From NCBI RefSeq assembly GCF_023101685.1, contig NZ_CP082164.1, positions 1,488,001 to 1,552,000 of the forward strand: 64,000 nucleotides of DNA. Direction: 5' to 3'. This DNA is from Bradyrhizobium sp. 186. GTDB taxonomy: Bacteria; Pseudomonadota; Alphaproteobacteria; Rhizobiales; Xanthobacteraceae. A model generated the notes under the pieces. The model worked only from the letters and a program-made list of their open reading frames with translations, was not told the origin of the DNA and did no database searches. Shown here piece by piece: positions 28,162-37,243 of this stretch (position 1 is the stretch's first letter; the number at the start of each line of letters is the position of its first letter). The translations under genes and the position numbers were made by a program.

Positions 28162-29072
28162 GCGCGCGCCGCATCTTCGCGCGACCCGCGCGCTTCGCCG
28201 CCATCGCACCCTATGTCTGGATGGTGCTGTTCTTCCTGGTGCCGTTCGGCTTCGTGCTGAAGATCAGCCTGTCGCAGACCGCGATCGCGCAGCCGCCTTA
28301 CGAACCGGTGTTCGACCTGACGGCGGGATGGGTGTCGCTCAAGGCCGCCTTCGCCGCGCTGTCGATCGACAATTTCAAGCTGCTCGTCTCCGACGACATC
28401 TATGTGTTTGCCTATCTGCGCAGCCTCACCGTCGCCGTCACCGCGACCGCGCTGCTGCTCCTGATCGGCTATCCCATCGCCTACGGCATGGCGCGGCTGC
28501 CAAAACGTTGGCAGGCGGTGGCGATGGTGCTGGTGATCGTGCCGTTCTGGACCTCGTTCCTGATCCGCATCTATGCCTGGATCAACATCCTTCAGCACGA
28601 CGGGTTGCTCAACCAGATCCTGCTGGCGCTGCATCTGGTCAGCGAGCCGGTGGTGTGGCTCTCCACCGACAGCGCGATGTATATCGGCCTCGTCTATTCC
28701 TATCTGCCGTTCATGATCCTGCCGCTCTATGCCACGCTTGCCAAGATGGAGCCGGCGCTGGAGGAGGCCGCCAGTGATCTCGGTGCGCCGCCCTGGCAGG
28801 TATTCTGGCTCGTCACCTTCCCGCTCTCGCTGCCGGGCGTCGGCGCCGGTGTGCTCCTCTGCTTCATTCCCATCGTCGGCGAGTTCGTCATTCCCGACCT
28901 TTTGGCCGGCTCAAATTCGCTGATGATCGGCCAGACCTTGTGGCTCGAATTCTTCACCAACAAGGACTGGCCGGTCGCTTCTGCTGCGGCCATCATTCTC
29001 CTTGTGGTGCTGCTGGCGCCGCTCTTGCTGTACGAACGGCTCCAGCGCCGGCAACTGGAACAGGGGCGCTGA
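28158..29072 (+). CDS. potB: Polyamine-type ABC transporter permease (PotB/PotH)
   Basis: This 304-residue inner-membrane protein has about six helices. The EAA-loop (EEAASDLGAPPWQVFWLVTFPL, near 200) docks on the ATPase. The long periplasmic segment after helix 1 is typical of PotB/PotH. It overlaps potA by four bases (ATGA) and ends four bases before potC, so translation is coupled. The substrate is inferred from the family and not proven. No binding-protein gene accompanies it. Confidence 0.87.
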   Translation: MSARRIFARPARFAAIAPYVWMVLFFLVPFGFVLKISLSQTAIAQPPYEPVFDLTAGWVSLKAAFAALSIDNFKLLVSDDIYVFAYLRSLTVAVTATALLLLIGYPIAYGMARLPKRWQAVAMVLVIVPFWTSFLIRIYAWINILQHDGLLNQILLALHLVSEPVVWLSTDSAMYIGLVYSYLPFMILPLYATLAKMEPALEEAASDLGAPPWQVFWLVTFPLSLPGVGAGVLLCFIPIVGEFVIPDLLAGSNSLMIGQTLWLEFFTNKDWPVASAAAIILLVVLLAPLLLYERLQRRQLEQGR

Positions 29073-29076
29073 GACG

Positions 29077-29889
29077 ATGCGCAAGGTCACTCGCCTGTCC
29101 CGCTTCAACATCGCCTCGCTCGCGCTGGGGCTGGCGTTCCTCTATCTGCCGATCGTCATCCTCGTGATCTATTCCTTCAACGCATCGCGGCTGGTGACGG
29201 TGTGGGGCAGCTGGTCGCTGCGCTGGTATCACGAATTCTTCAACGACCGCGCCATGATCGAGGCGGCCTGGATGAGCCTCAAGGTCGCCGTCTCATCCGC
29301 GAGCATCGCCACGCTGCTCGGCACGCTGGCGGCCGTTGCGCTCTCGCGCGGCGAGCGGTTCCGGGGCCGCACATTGTTCTCCGGCATGCTCTATGCGCCG
29401 CTGGTGATGCCGGAGGTCATCGCCGGATTGTCGCTGCTGCTGCTGTTCGTGGCGTTGAACGCCGAGCGCGGCTTCTGGACGGTGACGATCGCCCACACCA
29501 CGCTGACGATGTGCTTCGTCGCCGTGGTCGTGCAGTCTCGCCTCGGCTCGCTCGACCGTTCGCTGGAGGAGGCGGCAATGGATCTCGGCTGCAACCCGGT
29601 CCGCGCATTCGTAGCCGTCACGCTGCCGCTGATCGCGCCCGCGATCGTCGCGGGCTGGATGCTGGCCTTCACGCTGTCGCTCGACGATCTCGTGATCGCG
29701 AGCTTTACCACCGGCCCCGGCTCGGCGACCTTGCCGATCCGGATCTATTCCGAGGTGCGGCTGGGGGTGAAGCCCGAGATCAACGCCATCTGCACGCTGG
29801 TGATCGGCCTGATCGCGGTCGTCATCGTCATCGCCTCGCTCGCCTCGAAACTGTCGAGCTCGCAGGGCGACAGCGCGGCGCCGCTGTAG
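29077..29889 (+). CDS. potC: Polyamine-type ABC transporter permease (PotC/PotI)
   Basis: A 270-residue membrane protein with about six helices. The opening LALGLAFLYLPIVILVIYSFN and the EAA-loop EEAAMDLGCNPVRAFVAVTLPL (near 170), followed by SLDDLVIASFTTGPGSATLP, match PotC/PotI. ATG 29077 lies four bases after the potB stop. It is the last gene of the potABC unit. A small MafI-like gene follows after 17 bp and may share the transcript. Confidence 0.88.
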   Translation: MRKVTRLSRFNIASLALGLAFLYLPIVILVIYSFNASRLVTVWGSWSLRWYHEFFNDRAMIEAAWMSLKVAVSSASIATLLGTLAAVALSRGERFRGRTLFSGMLYAPLVMPEVIAGLSLLLLFVALNAERGFWTVTIAHTTLTMCFVAVVVQSRLGSLDRSLEEAAMDLGCNPVRAFVAVTLPLIAPAIVAGWMLAFTLSLDDLVIASFTTGPGSATLPIRIYSEVRLGVKPEINAICTLVIGLIAVVIVIASLASKLSSSQGDSAAPL

Positions 29890-29906
29890 CTCATCGGAGA
29901 GCAACG

Positions 29907-30149
29907 ATGGATCACGCGGAAGAATGGGGTCAACTAGAAGAGGCTCTGACAAATCTCGTCGGCTCGATGTCGTCTCAACTCTCTCTCAGAGACCGCGGAC
30001 TACTGGCGGAGTTTATCGAGAATCGAGAATTTGGCGTCGCGCTGGAATGGCTGCACTCGTCGATCATGGAAAATGATCTCTGGCCCTCTTTGACCCAGCA
30101 ACTTGAAATTCCGCGATTGGCGGAAACGATGGACATTGACCTGTCGTAG
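29907..30149 (+). CDS. Small MafI-like immunity-type protein
   Basis: An 80-residue acidic protein starting MDHAEEWGQLEEALTNLVGS. The middle motif LLAEFIENREFGVALEWLHSSI resembles the core of MafI-family immunity proteins, small acidic proteins that neutralise MafB-type toxins. GGAG lies about seven bases before the ATG. No toxin-like gene is adjacent, so it is an orphan. It is 17 bp after potC and ends inside a strong hairpin. The family assignment is from memory of the pattern and is moderate; it could be an unrelated small helical protein. Confidence 0.6.
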   Translation: MDHAEEWGQLEEALTNLVGSMSSQLSLRDRGLLAEFIENREFGVALEWLHSSIMENDLWPSLTQQLEIPRLAETMDIDLS

Positions 30150-30167
30150 CGGCTGCTACGACAGGTC
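30138..30167. terminator. Strong hairpin overlapping the MafI-like stop codon
   Basis: GACCTGTCGTAGC (30138-30150) and GCTACGACAGGTC (30155-30167) form a perfect 13-bp stem with a four-base loop. The left arm contains the TAG stop (30147-30149). It lies between convergent genes. No T tract follows on either strand, so it may terminate in both directions or protect the mRNA end. Confidence 0.7.
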
Positions 30168-30196
30168 TGTGGGGTGACGAACGCGCGGGATCGAGA

Positions 30197-31048
30197 TCAG
30201 GACTTCACCGCACCTGCCGTGAGCCCGCCCACCATATAGCGGCGGAAGACGTAGTAGATCGCGGCCGGCGGCAGCGCGTAGATGAAGCCGGTCGTCATCA
30301 ACAGCTCCCAGGGCGAATCGTCAGCAGCGAGGAAGTTGCCGAGCGCGACGGGGAGCGTGATCTCGCGGTCGTTCGAGAGCAGCAGGAACGCGTAGAGGTA
30401 TTCGTTCCAGGCGAGCAGCACCGCATAGGTGCCGATCGCGACCAGCGAGGGCATCATCAGCGGCAGGTAGACGAGGCGAAAGATCTGGAGCGTGGTGGCG
30501 CCGTCCATCACGGCGGCCTCGTCGAGCTCGACCGGCAGCTTGTCGGAAGCCTGCTTCAGCACCCAGATCGCGTACGGCGAGGCAATCGTCACCATCGCCA
30601 GGATCAGCGCCCAGTGATTGTTGAGCAGGCCGTAGTTGCCCATGGTGCGATACATCGGCACCGCGAGGAACGCGGCAGGGATGAAATAGGTGAAGAGCGC
30701 CAGATTCATCACGATGCGCCCGCCGGGCACGCGCAGCCGCGAGATCGAGAATGCCGCCGCGGTGGCGATGAACAGCGTCAGCACGCCGACGGACGCCGCG
30801 ATCACCAGCGAATTCCAGAACTGCACGTAGAAGTCGCGCAGGAAATAGTGCTGCTGCTTGAACACGATTTCGAAGTTGTGGAGCGTCGGATGGTCCGGCC
30901 ACAGCTTGCCTGAAAACGCGTCCTCCTTCGGAGAGATCGCGAACAGGAACATGTGATAGATCGGCACCATCGTCCAGATGAACACGGGAATGCCGATCAG
31001 CAGCAACCGCGCTTCGGTCGCGACTTCGCGCAGGGAGGGAAGCTTCAT
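30197..31048 (-). CDS. Carbohydrate ABC transporter permease (MalG-type)
   Basis: This 283-residue protein has about six helices and the EAA-loop DEAAVMDGATTLQIFRLVYLPLMMPSL (near 190), typical of the second sugar permease (MalG/UgpE class). Start at 31048 is fixed by the ATGA overlap with the previous permease. It is the last gene of an operon whose order is binding protein, permease, permease. No ATP-binding subunit is present, so the pair must use one encoded elsewhere. The sugar is unknown. Confidence 0.9.
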   Translation of the reverse strand: MKLPSLREVATEARLLLIGIPVFIWTMVPIYHMFLFAISPKEDAFSGKLWPDHPTLHNFEIVFKQQHYFLRDFYVQFWNSLVIAASVGVLTLFIATAAAFSISRLRVPGGRIVMNLALFTYFIPAAFLAVPMYRTMGNYGLLNNHWALILAMVTIASPYAIWVLKQASDKLPVELDEAAVMDGATTLQIFRLVYLPLMMPSLVAIGTYAVLLAWNEYLYAFLLLSNDREITLPVALGNFLAADDSPWELLMTTGFIYALPPAAIYYVFRRYMVGGLTAGAVKS

Positions 31049-31917
31049 CGCGACAACCGTTTCATCATGAAGTACACGAGCGGCAGGACGAACGGCATCG
31101 CGCAGACGATGGAGGCCATCGCAAGCGAAAGCTGGTCGAGCCGGAGATAGCGGATGCCGAGCGTCGCCAGCACATGCGTGAGGTCGGCCGGGCCGCCGCC
31201 GGTGAGCAGATAGACGCTGTTGAAGTCGCCGAGCGTCCAGATCATCGAGAGCAGCGTGCAGGTGATGTAGAGCGTCTGCATCGACGGCCAGGTGATGAAG
31301 CGGAATTTCTGCCACCAGCTTGCACCGTCGACCTCGGCGGCCTCGAACAAATCGTGCGGAATCGCGAGGCGTCCGGTGATCAGGATCAGCGTCCAGAACG
31401 GCAGCGACTTCCAGATGTGCACGCCGATCGCCATGGTGAGCGCGACGGTCGGGTCGTTCAGCCAGTTCGGGCCGTCATCGCCGGTGAAACTGAAGATGAG
31501 GTGGTTGATCACGCCCCATTCGGGATTGAGCATGAAGCGCACCGACAGGATGGTCGGGATCGACGGTACCGCCCAGGGCAGGATGAAGATCACCGAAAGC
31601 CATTTGATCCAGGTGCGCTGCTGCGCGAAAAAGCCGGACAGGAACAGCGCGATCAGCATCTTGATGTTGATGCCGATGACCAGGAAGATCAGCGTATTGA
31701 CCGCGGCGCGCGCGAAGATCGGGTCGTTATAGAGCGCGACATAGTTCGCCGGAGCGCGCGCCAGCCAGAGCCCGTAGCAGACGGGATAGACGACGAAGGC
31801 GAGGAAGACGAGCAGATAGGGCGCGAGCAGCGCGATGCCCCAGACCTGCGCCGGCGTCAGCCGCGACGACAAAGGTTGTGAGGGGATCGCATGATCGCCG
31901 GAGAGCGTGATCGCCAT
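31045..31917 (-). CDS. Sugar ABC transporter permease (MalF-type)
   Basis: The 290-residue inner-membrane protein has about six helices (first near 30-50) and the EAA-loop FEAAEVDGASWWQKFRFITWPSM (near 200), as in MalF/UgpA permeases. Its stop overlaps the next permease start by four bases. It follows the substrate-binding gene by about 100 bp that contain hairpins. It forms the transport channel together with the 30197-31048 permease. Confidence 0.9.
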   Translation of the reverse strand: MAITLSGDHAIPSQPLSSRLTPAQVWGIALLAPYLLVFLAFVVYPVCYGLWLARAPANYVALYNDPIFARAAVNTLIFLVIGINIKMLIALFLSGFFAQQRTWIKWLSVIFILPWAVPSIPTILSVRFMLNPEWGVINHLIFSFTGDDGPNWLNDPTVALTMAIGVHIWKSLPFWTLILITGRLAIPHDLFEAAEVDGASWWQKFRFITWPSMQTLYITCTLLSMIWTLGDFNSVYLLTGGGPADLTHVLATLGIRYLRLDQLSLAMASIVCAMPFVLPLVYFMMKRLSR

Positions 31918-31943
31918 GCTTTAAGGACTCTTTGAAAGGGCTG

Positions 31944-32004
31944 CCGGCCGCATGACGCGGCCGGTGTCGTTTGTTCCCTCTCCGCGCGAACAGCGGGGAG
32001 AGGG
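31944..32004. repeat. Two hairpins between binding-protein and permease genes
   Basis: The first hairpin is CCGGCCGC (31944-31951) with GCGGCCGG (31957-31964) and a five-base loop. The second pairs CCCTCTCCGC (31976-31985) with GCGGGGAGAGGG (31993-32004), allowing a small bulge. Both lie in the gap after the binding-protein gene and before the permeases on the minus strand. Such structures often protect the upstream message and lower downstream expression. That role is inferred. Confidence 0.6.
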
Positions 32005-32015
32005 AGAGATAGAAT

Positions 32016-33401
32016 TCAACCCGCGACCTGCTTGATGCGGGCGATCAGCTCGTCGACGGCCTTGTCCACCGGGACCTTCTCGCTGACGACCCGGTTCATC
32101 GCCTTGGCCCAGACGTTCTCGTTGTTCAGGATCGTGAACTTCCAGTTCTTGGTGAAGTCGAACGGCGCGGTGCCGCCCATGAACTGGGCGTAGACCGCCT
32201 TGCGGTGCTTGTCGGCCTGCCAGAACGGGCTCGCCTGGCTGGCTTTGGTCACCGGGAACCAGCGACCGAGCGCGCCCTCGATATAGGGACGGATGTTCTC
32301 TTCCTGGAGCAGGAAGCTGATGAACTGCTTGCCCTCGGCCTTGTTCTTGGCCGCAGTGAAGATCAGTCCGGTCTTGACGTCGGAGCGGTACTGGATGGTC
32401 GAACCGTCAGGCGCCTTCGGAAAGGACGCGGTGACGATGTCCTGCTCATAGGCCTTCTTGCCGGCTTCACGCTGCTCGGGCGTCAGCGCCTGGTTCTGGG
32501 AGTCCTCGAACCACTTCGCCGCGATCGAGATCGTGAAGTTGTGGGTCATCACGATCGTCTTGTTGTGGAAGGCGACGTTGTTGTCCGGATCCTTCCAGGT
32601 CGTGGAGGAGGGTGGGGTGCAACCCTTGATATAGGTGTCGGTGTAGTCCTTCATCGCCTTGATCAGGTTCTCGCGAACCTTGGGATCGTCGACCGTGAGC
32701 TTGCCGTCATTGTCGACCAGCTTGACGTGGTAGGCGTCCATGAAGGTGTAGAACGACTGGAAGGCGTCGGTGGATTCCACGCCCATCGGCTGGCCTACGG
32801 CGTAGACGCGCTGGCCGGTCGCCTTGCGGATCCCCGGTTGCACCTTGTCGCACCAGAACGTCCAATAGCCTTCCCAGTCGGTCGGGATGTCGCTCTGCTT
32901 GAAGCCGGCCTTCTCCAGCATGTCGTTCCAGATCTGGACGTGCATGCTCTGCTGCTTCAGCGGGAAGCCGAAATAAGCCTTCTTCTTGGCGACGTCGTCA
33001 TACAGCTTCGATGCCTCGAGCGTGTTCGGCGCGAATCGGTCCTCGATCGGCTTCATGACATCCGACAGATCCTCGAGCTTACCTTCATAGGCCCACTTGC
33101 CCTGCGCCTGCACGTCATAGGAGTCGGAATAGGCGACATCGGGCACGGTGCCGGCGTCGAGTGCCGCGACCGTCTTCGGAATCATGTCCTGGATCGCGTA
33201 CTGCGACAATTCGACCTTGATGCCGGTCTTGGCTTCGAACTTCTTGATCGTCTCGATCAGTGCGTCGTCTTCGGACCGATAAAAGCCCTTGCCCCACCAC
33301 ACCGTAATCGTTTTCTGCTGCGCAAAGGCGGGTGCAGTGGCCGCAAACAGCCCGACCGCAGCGACCGCCAGTGATACTGCGCCAATAACCTTGGATTTCA
33401 C
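32016..33401 (-). CDS. ABC transporter extracellular substrate-binding protein (sugar type)
   Basis: The protein of 461 residues has a Sec signal peptide (KVIGAVSLAVAAVGLFAATAPAFA) and the family 1 solute-binding start TITVWWGKGFYRSEDDALIETIKKFEAKTG. It captures the sugar in the periplasm for the two permeases downstream. GTG at 33401 is the preferred start because GAGGGAG lies six bases upstream. An upstream in-frame TTG at 33416 would overlap that site. Ligand unknown. First gene of a three-gene operon. Confidence 0.9.
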   Translation of the reverse strand: MKSKVIGAVSLAVAAVGLFAATAPAFAQQKTITVWWGKGFYRSEDDALIETIKKFEAKTGIKVELSQYAIQDMIPKTVAALDAGTVPDVAYSDSYDVQAQGKWAYEGKLEDLSDVMKPIEDRFAPNTLEASKLYDDVAKKKAYFGFPLKQQSMHVQIWNDMLEKAGFKQSDIPTDWEGYWTFWCDKVQPGIRKATGQRVYAVGQPMGVESTDAFQSFYTFMDAYHVKLVDNDGKLTVDDPKVRENLIKAMKDYTDTYIKGCTPPSSTTWKDPDNNVAFHNKTIVMTHNFTISIAAKWFEDSQNQALTPEQREAGKKAYEQDIVTASFPKAPDGSTIQYRSDVKTGLIFTAAKNKAEGKQFISFLLQEENIRPYIEGALGRWFPVTKASQASPFWQADKHRKAVYAQFMGGTAPFDFTKNWKFTILNNENVWAKAMNRVVSEKVPVDKAVDELIARIKQVAG

Positions 33402-33605
33402 GTTTTTCTCCCTCAAGCCGCCGGTGTTTTAACCGGTCGAATAAAACACTAGCGCATGGCCGCGATACGATCTAGCGGCATGTTGTCAGACCTAGGTCGT
33501 GGGGTATCGGGCCCGAGGAGACGATTAACGCATGCATCGATGCAATCACCGCATCAATTCGCCCTGATCAATTCGCGGCGATCGGCCGCTGTCCGATCGC
33601 CGCCC

Positions 33606-35546
33606 TCAGTTCGACTTCGCGCCCTCTTTGGCGTTCTCCGCCGTCGGCGAACCGTCCGGCGCGGGGCGCTTTCCGGTGCCGGTGATGCGTTCGATCGCGG
33701 AGCGCACGGCATCGCCCGCCTTGCGGTCCTTCAGCATGTCGAGCAGGGGGGCGGAGGCCGGCGAGCGGCGGATCAGGCTTTCCGGATCGGGGAAGATCAG
33801 GGGATCGTCCCAGGGGCCCTGCACCACGAAGGGTAACTCGAAGCCCGAGGCGCTGTTGAGGCTCGCCACGCCCTTCATGTCGTATTCGCGCGTCGGCACC
33901 GAGGCGGTGCCGGTCATCGTGATCTTCGCGGCCGGTCCTTCGACGCGGATGTCCTCGGCGGTCGCGACCCCGTCGGAGAATTTCACCGCGATGGTGAGAT
34001 TGTCGTAAGGGGTCGAGCCGTTGCGGAAATTGCCGCCGCCGGACAGCGGTCGCCGCTCCAGCCGCTTCAGCAGCTGCTCGGCATTGAAGCCCGCGATCGC
34101 CCCGTCATGCCCGGTCACGGTGGCGGTGCCGTCGAGCGACTGCACCAGGCCGAACGGGCTCGAGCCGGAGGCGAGGAGGGACACGTTGATGGTGCCACGG
34201 CCCGACAGCTTGTTGATGCCGAACAGTTCGGAAGCGCAGGCCTGGAGGTCGACATCGGCGAACTGGAATTGCGCCTTGATGTCGGCGACGGTGTCGGAGC
34301 GCGCGATCCCGAACGAGCCCTTGGCGATGCCGCCATAGACCTGCGCCTCGCCGACCGAGAGCGCCAGCGTGCCGTTGCGCAAATTGGCGCCGATCGCGGT
34401 GCGGCCGAGCTTCGAGGGCCCGACAGTCAGCCGCGCCGCCGACAGGCGCATGTCGAGGTCGGTGGTCGACAATCCGTTGAGATCGAACAGCTGCCTGTTC
34501 CAGTCGCGCGCGCCGCTTGCAAGCAGGCGGAAGGTCGAGATGTAGGGCGTGAAGTCGAGCGCGTCGGCGGCGAGCGTCGCCTGGAGCGTCTGCCGTCCGT
34601 TGTTGGCGTAGGTCATCACGCCTTCGGCGGCGTTGCCGTCGAGCTCGACATTGACGTTGGTGAGCGCGATCGAGGCGCCCACGACATTGGCGCGCGCCTT
34701 CAGCGCAAAGCGGCCGAAGCCGCCGCTGCCGGGCTGCGGCTGGCCGGTCCAGCGCAGCGCGTTGCGCAAGGACGGGCTGTCGATGGTGAGGGTGCCTTCC
34801 ATCATCGGGCTGGTGCGGTTGGCGACGCTGCCGTCGAAGGCGAGCTTGAGCGGCGCGCTGGCGATCCGCGCCTTCAATCCCGAGCGGTCGCCGGAGAGGG
34901 CAGCGACGAAATCGGCGAAACTGATCGAGCCGTCGACGCGCTCGCCGCGCCAGTCGAACTGTCCGGTTGCCGCAAAGGAACGCGAGATCGAGGGCCAGGC
35001 CAGCGACAGGTCGATGTCGTCGAACTTCTCGGAGGCGTGGGTGGCGGCGTCCTCGTAGTCGAGCACGCCGTCCTGAATCCTGATCTCGGAGAACGAGACC
35101 TGATTTTCGGCGCCGGGCTTCATGGTGCGCGCAATCGTCCGGATGAAGGGCGTCCAGTTGCTGTCGCCGTCCGGCTTCAGGCTGACATGGATATGCGGCC
35201 GCAGCAGCGTCAGGTCGGAGATCTCGAAGCGTTGCAACAGCAGGGGCAGCAGCCGCAGATTGGCGGTTAGCACGTCGACATGCAGCGCGGGGTCACTGGT
35301 GCCGCCGCCCTTCAGGCCGACGTCATGGAAGGAAATGTAGCTCGCCGGCAGCAACGAGATGTCGATCGCGCCGGTGACACTGAGCTCAAGCCCGGTGACG
35401 TCCCGGATCTGGGCTTCTACCGCCTTGCGCAACGCGTCGCGGTTGATGAGCCAGGAGGTCGCGATCAGAGCGATCAGCCCGACGCCAAGCAGCGCCGCGA
35501 TCGGCGTCCCGAGGCGCTTCATTCCTTGAGCCATGGTCAATGGCAT
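33606..35546 (-). CDS. AsmA-family protein
   Basis: The 646-residue protein starts with a membrane helix (IAALLGVGLIALIATSWLI) followed by the AsmA opening (LRKAVEAQIRDVTGLELSVTGAIDISLLPASYISFHDV). It shows the repeated beta-strand pattern of AsmA proteins, including a C-terminal part near SLDGTATVTGHDGAIAGFNAEQLLKRLERRP. AsmA-family proteins are anchored in the inner membrane, span the periplasm and are linked to outer-membrane lipid or protein traffic. Start at 35546 (ATG) is chosen over a longer in-frame extension because it puts the helix near the N-terminus. ATG 35534 is also possible. Confidence 0.85.
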   Translation of the reverse strand: MPLTMAQGMKRLGTPIAALLGVGLIALIATSWLINRDALRKAVEAQIRDVTGLELSVTGAIDISLLPASYISFHDVGLKGGGTSDPALHVDVLTANLRLLPLLLQRFEISDLTLLRPHIHVSLKPDGDSNWTPFIRTIARTMKPGAENQVSFSEIRIQDGVLDYEDAATHASEKFDDIDLSLAWPSISRSFAATGQFDWRGERVDGSISFADFVAALSGDRSGLKARIASAPLKLAFDGSVANRTSPMMEGTLTIDSPSLRNALRWTGQPQPGSGGFGRFALKARANVVGASIALTNVNVELDGNAAEGVMTYANNGRQTLQATLAADALDFTPYISTFRLLASGARDWNRQLFDLNGLSTTDLDMRLSAARLTVGPSKLGRTAIGANLRNGTLALSVGEAQVYGGIAKGSFGIARSDTVADIKAQFQFADVDLQACASELFGINKLSGRGTINVSLLASGSSPFGLVQSLDGTATVTGHDGAIAGFNAEQLLKRLERRPLSGGGNFRNGSTPYDNLTIAVKFSDGVATAEDIRVEGPAAKITMTGTASVPTREYDMKGVASLNSASGFELPFVVQGPWDDPLIFPDPESLIRRSPASAPLLDMLKDRKAGDAVRSAIERITGTGKRPAPDGSPTAENAKEGAKSN

Positions 35547-35815
35547 GTCCTGATCGGGTTGGTCGTTGGAGCCAGAAGGGCGGGCCGGAGAGCTATACGT
35601 CTCACGCCCAAGTCCTTTTAAGTCCCGCAACTTGATGGGTTTTCTTGTCGCTTTCAAGGCCGCGGGAGGGTTTGCCCACGGCGTGGGCAGCTTCTATCAC
35701 CGGGCTGTGCGGCGGAGAAGCCCGTATGATTGACGGCCTCGGACGATTTCGCCTAATAATCGCCGCCAATAAGGCGCGACGCCTGCAAGCCGAAGGTCAC
35801 TCGAGGGTTTTTTGC

Positions 35816-36523
35816 ATGAACAAGGTCTATCCCGACGCCAAGTCGGCTCTCGAGGGCGTTCTCAAGGACGGCATGATGATCATGTCGGGCGGCTTCGGCC
35901 TCTGCGGCATCGCCGAGGTGCTCTCGGACGCGATCCGCGAGACCGGCGTCAAGGGCCTGACGGTGGTCTCCAACAATGCAGGCGTCGACGGCATCGGGCT
36001 CAGCCGCCTGCTGGAAACCCGGCAGATCAAGAAGATGATCTCGTCCTATGTCGGCGAGAACAAGCTGTTCGCCCAGCAATTCCTCGCTGGCGAGCTGGAA
36101 CTCGAATTCAATCCACAGGGGACACTGGCGGAGCGCATCCGCGCCGGCGGCGCCGGCATTCCGGCCTTCTACACCAAGACCGGCGTCGGCACGCTGATCG
36201 CCGAAGGCAAGGAAGTGAAGGAGTTCGACGGCGAGAAGTATCTGATGGAGCGCGGCCTGTTCGCCGACCTCGCCATCGTGCACGCCTGGAAGGGCGACAC
36301 CGCCGGCAACCTGATCTACCGCAAGACCGCGCGCAACTTTAACCCGATGATGGCGACCGCCGCCAAGGTCACGGTGGCCGAGGTCGAGCATCTGGTTCCG
36401 GCCGGTGAACTCAATCCCGACCACATCCATACGCCCGGCATTTTCGTGAAGCGCATCGTCGAGGTCGGCATGGCCAAGAAGCGCATCGAATTCCGCAACA
36501 CCCGCCCGCGCACAGCCGCCTAA
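35816..36523 (+). CDS. scoA: Succinyl-CoA:3-oxoacid CoA-transferase subunit A
   Basis: A 235-residue protein starting [19 protein letters not shown]. It has the family I CoA-transferase motif [14 protein letters not shown] and the continuation [36 protein letters not shown]. It forms a complex with ScoB and moves CoA from succinyl-CoA to acetoacetate, feeding ketone bodies or PHB products into central metabolism. 3-oxoadipate CoA-transferase (PcaI) is the near alternative, but the sequence is closer to SCOT. ATG 35816 fits the family start. scoB follows 17 bp later. Confidence 0.92.
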   Translation: MNKVYPDAKSALEGVLKDGMMIMSGGFGLCGIAEVLSDAIRETGVKGLTVVSNNAGVDGIGLSRLLETRQIKKMISSYVGENKLFAQQFLAGELELEFNPQGTLAERIRAGGAGIPAFYTKTGVGTLIAEGKEVKEFDGEKYLMERGLFADLAIVHAWKGDTAGNLIYRKTARNFNPMMATAAKVTVAEVEHLVPAGELNPDHIHTPGIFVKRIVEVGMAKKRIEFRNTRPRTAA

Positions 36524-36540
36524 CGCATCAGGAGATTTAC

Positions 36541-37191
36541 ATGGCCTGGACCCGTGAACAGATGGCCGCGCGCGCCGCGAAGGAATTGCGTGACGGCTAC
36601 TACGTCAATCTCGGCATCGGCATCCCGACGCTGGTCTCGAACTACATCCCTGATGGCGTCGACGTCAGCCTCCAGAGCGAGAACGGCATGCTCGGCATGG
36701 GGCCGTTCCCCTATGAGGGCGAAGAGGACGCCGATCTCATCAACGCCGGCAAGCAGACCGTGAGCGAGCTGCCGTCGACCAGCTATTTCTCAAGCGCCGA
36801 TTCCTTCGGCATGATCCGCGGCGGCCACATGGACCTGTCGATCCTCGGCGCCATGCAGGTGGCCCAGAACGGCGATCTCGCCAACTGGATGATCCCCGGC
36901 AAGATGGTCAAGGGCATGGGCGGCGCGATGGATCTCGTCGCCGGCGTCAAGCGCGTCGTCGTGGTGATGGAGCATTCGGCCAAGGACGGCGCCAAGCTTC
37001 TCAAGCAGTGCAATTTGCCGCTGACCGGCGAGCGCGTGGTCGACATGGTCGTCACCGATCTCGCGGTCTTCACCATCGACAAGCACGGCGACGGCGGCAT
37101 GGCACTGATCGAGCTCGCCGACGGCGTCTCGCTCGACGAGGTCAAGGCCAAGACCGAAGCCGAATTCCGCGTCGCGCTGAAGAACACGTAA
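36541..37191 (+). CDS. scoB: Succinyl-CoA:3-oxoacid CoA-transferase subunit B
   Basis: The 216-residue subunit carries the catalytic Glu in the motif [12 protein letters not shown] (near 47). It also has [17 protein letters not shown] near the start and the segment [23 protein letters not shown]. It has the same size as other ScoB proteins. It follows scoA in the same operon, with GGAGATTTAC before the ATG. A Rho-independent terminator lies 22 bp after the stop. Confidence 0.93.
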   Translation: MAWTREQMAARAAKELRDGYYVNLGIGIPTLVSNYIPDGVDVSLQSENGMLGMGPFPYEGEEDADLINAGKQTVSELPSTSYFSSADSFGMIRGGHMDLSILGAMQVAQNGDLANWMIPGKMVKGMGGAMDLVAGVKRVVVVMEHSAKDGAKLLKQCNLPLTGERVVDMVVTDLAVFTIDKHGDGGMALIELADGVSLDEVKAKTEAEFRVALKNT

Positions 37192-37212
37192 AGGCGGTTG
37201 CGAGTAACTGTG

Positions 37213-37243
37213 AAATGGCCGGGTTCGTCCCGGCCATTTTTCG
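37213..37243 (+). terminator. Rho-independent terminator after scoAB
   Basis: AAATGGCCGGG (37213-37223) pairs with CCCGGCCATTT (37229-37239) in a perfect 11-bp stem with loop TTCGT, followed by TTCGTTT. It lies shortly after the scoB stop. Confidence 0.85.

Noticed and set aside
36541..37191. scoAB as the beta-ketoadipate pathway enzyme (pcaIJ)
   Set aside because: Both families share the fold, but the sequence details and the absence of other pca genes favour succinyl-CoA:3-oxoacid CoA-transferase. A phylogeny would settle it.
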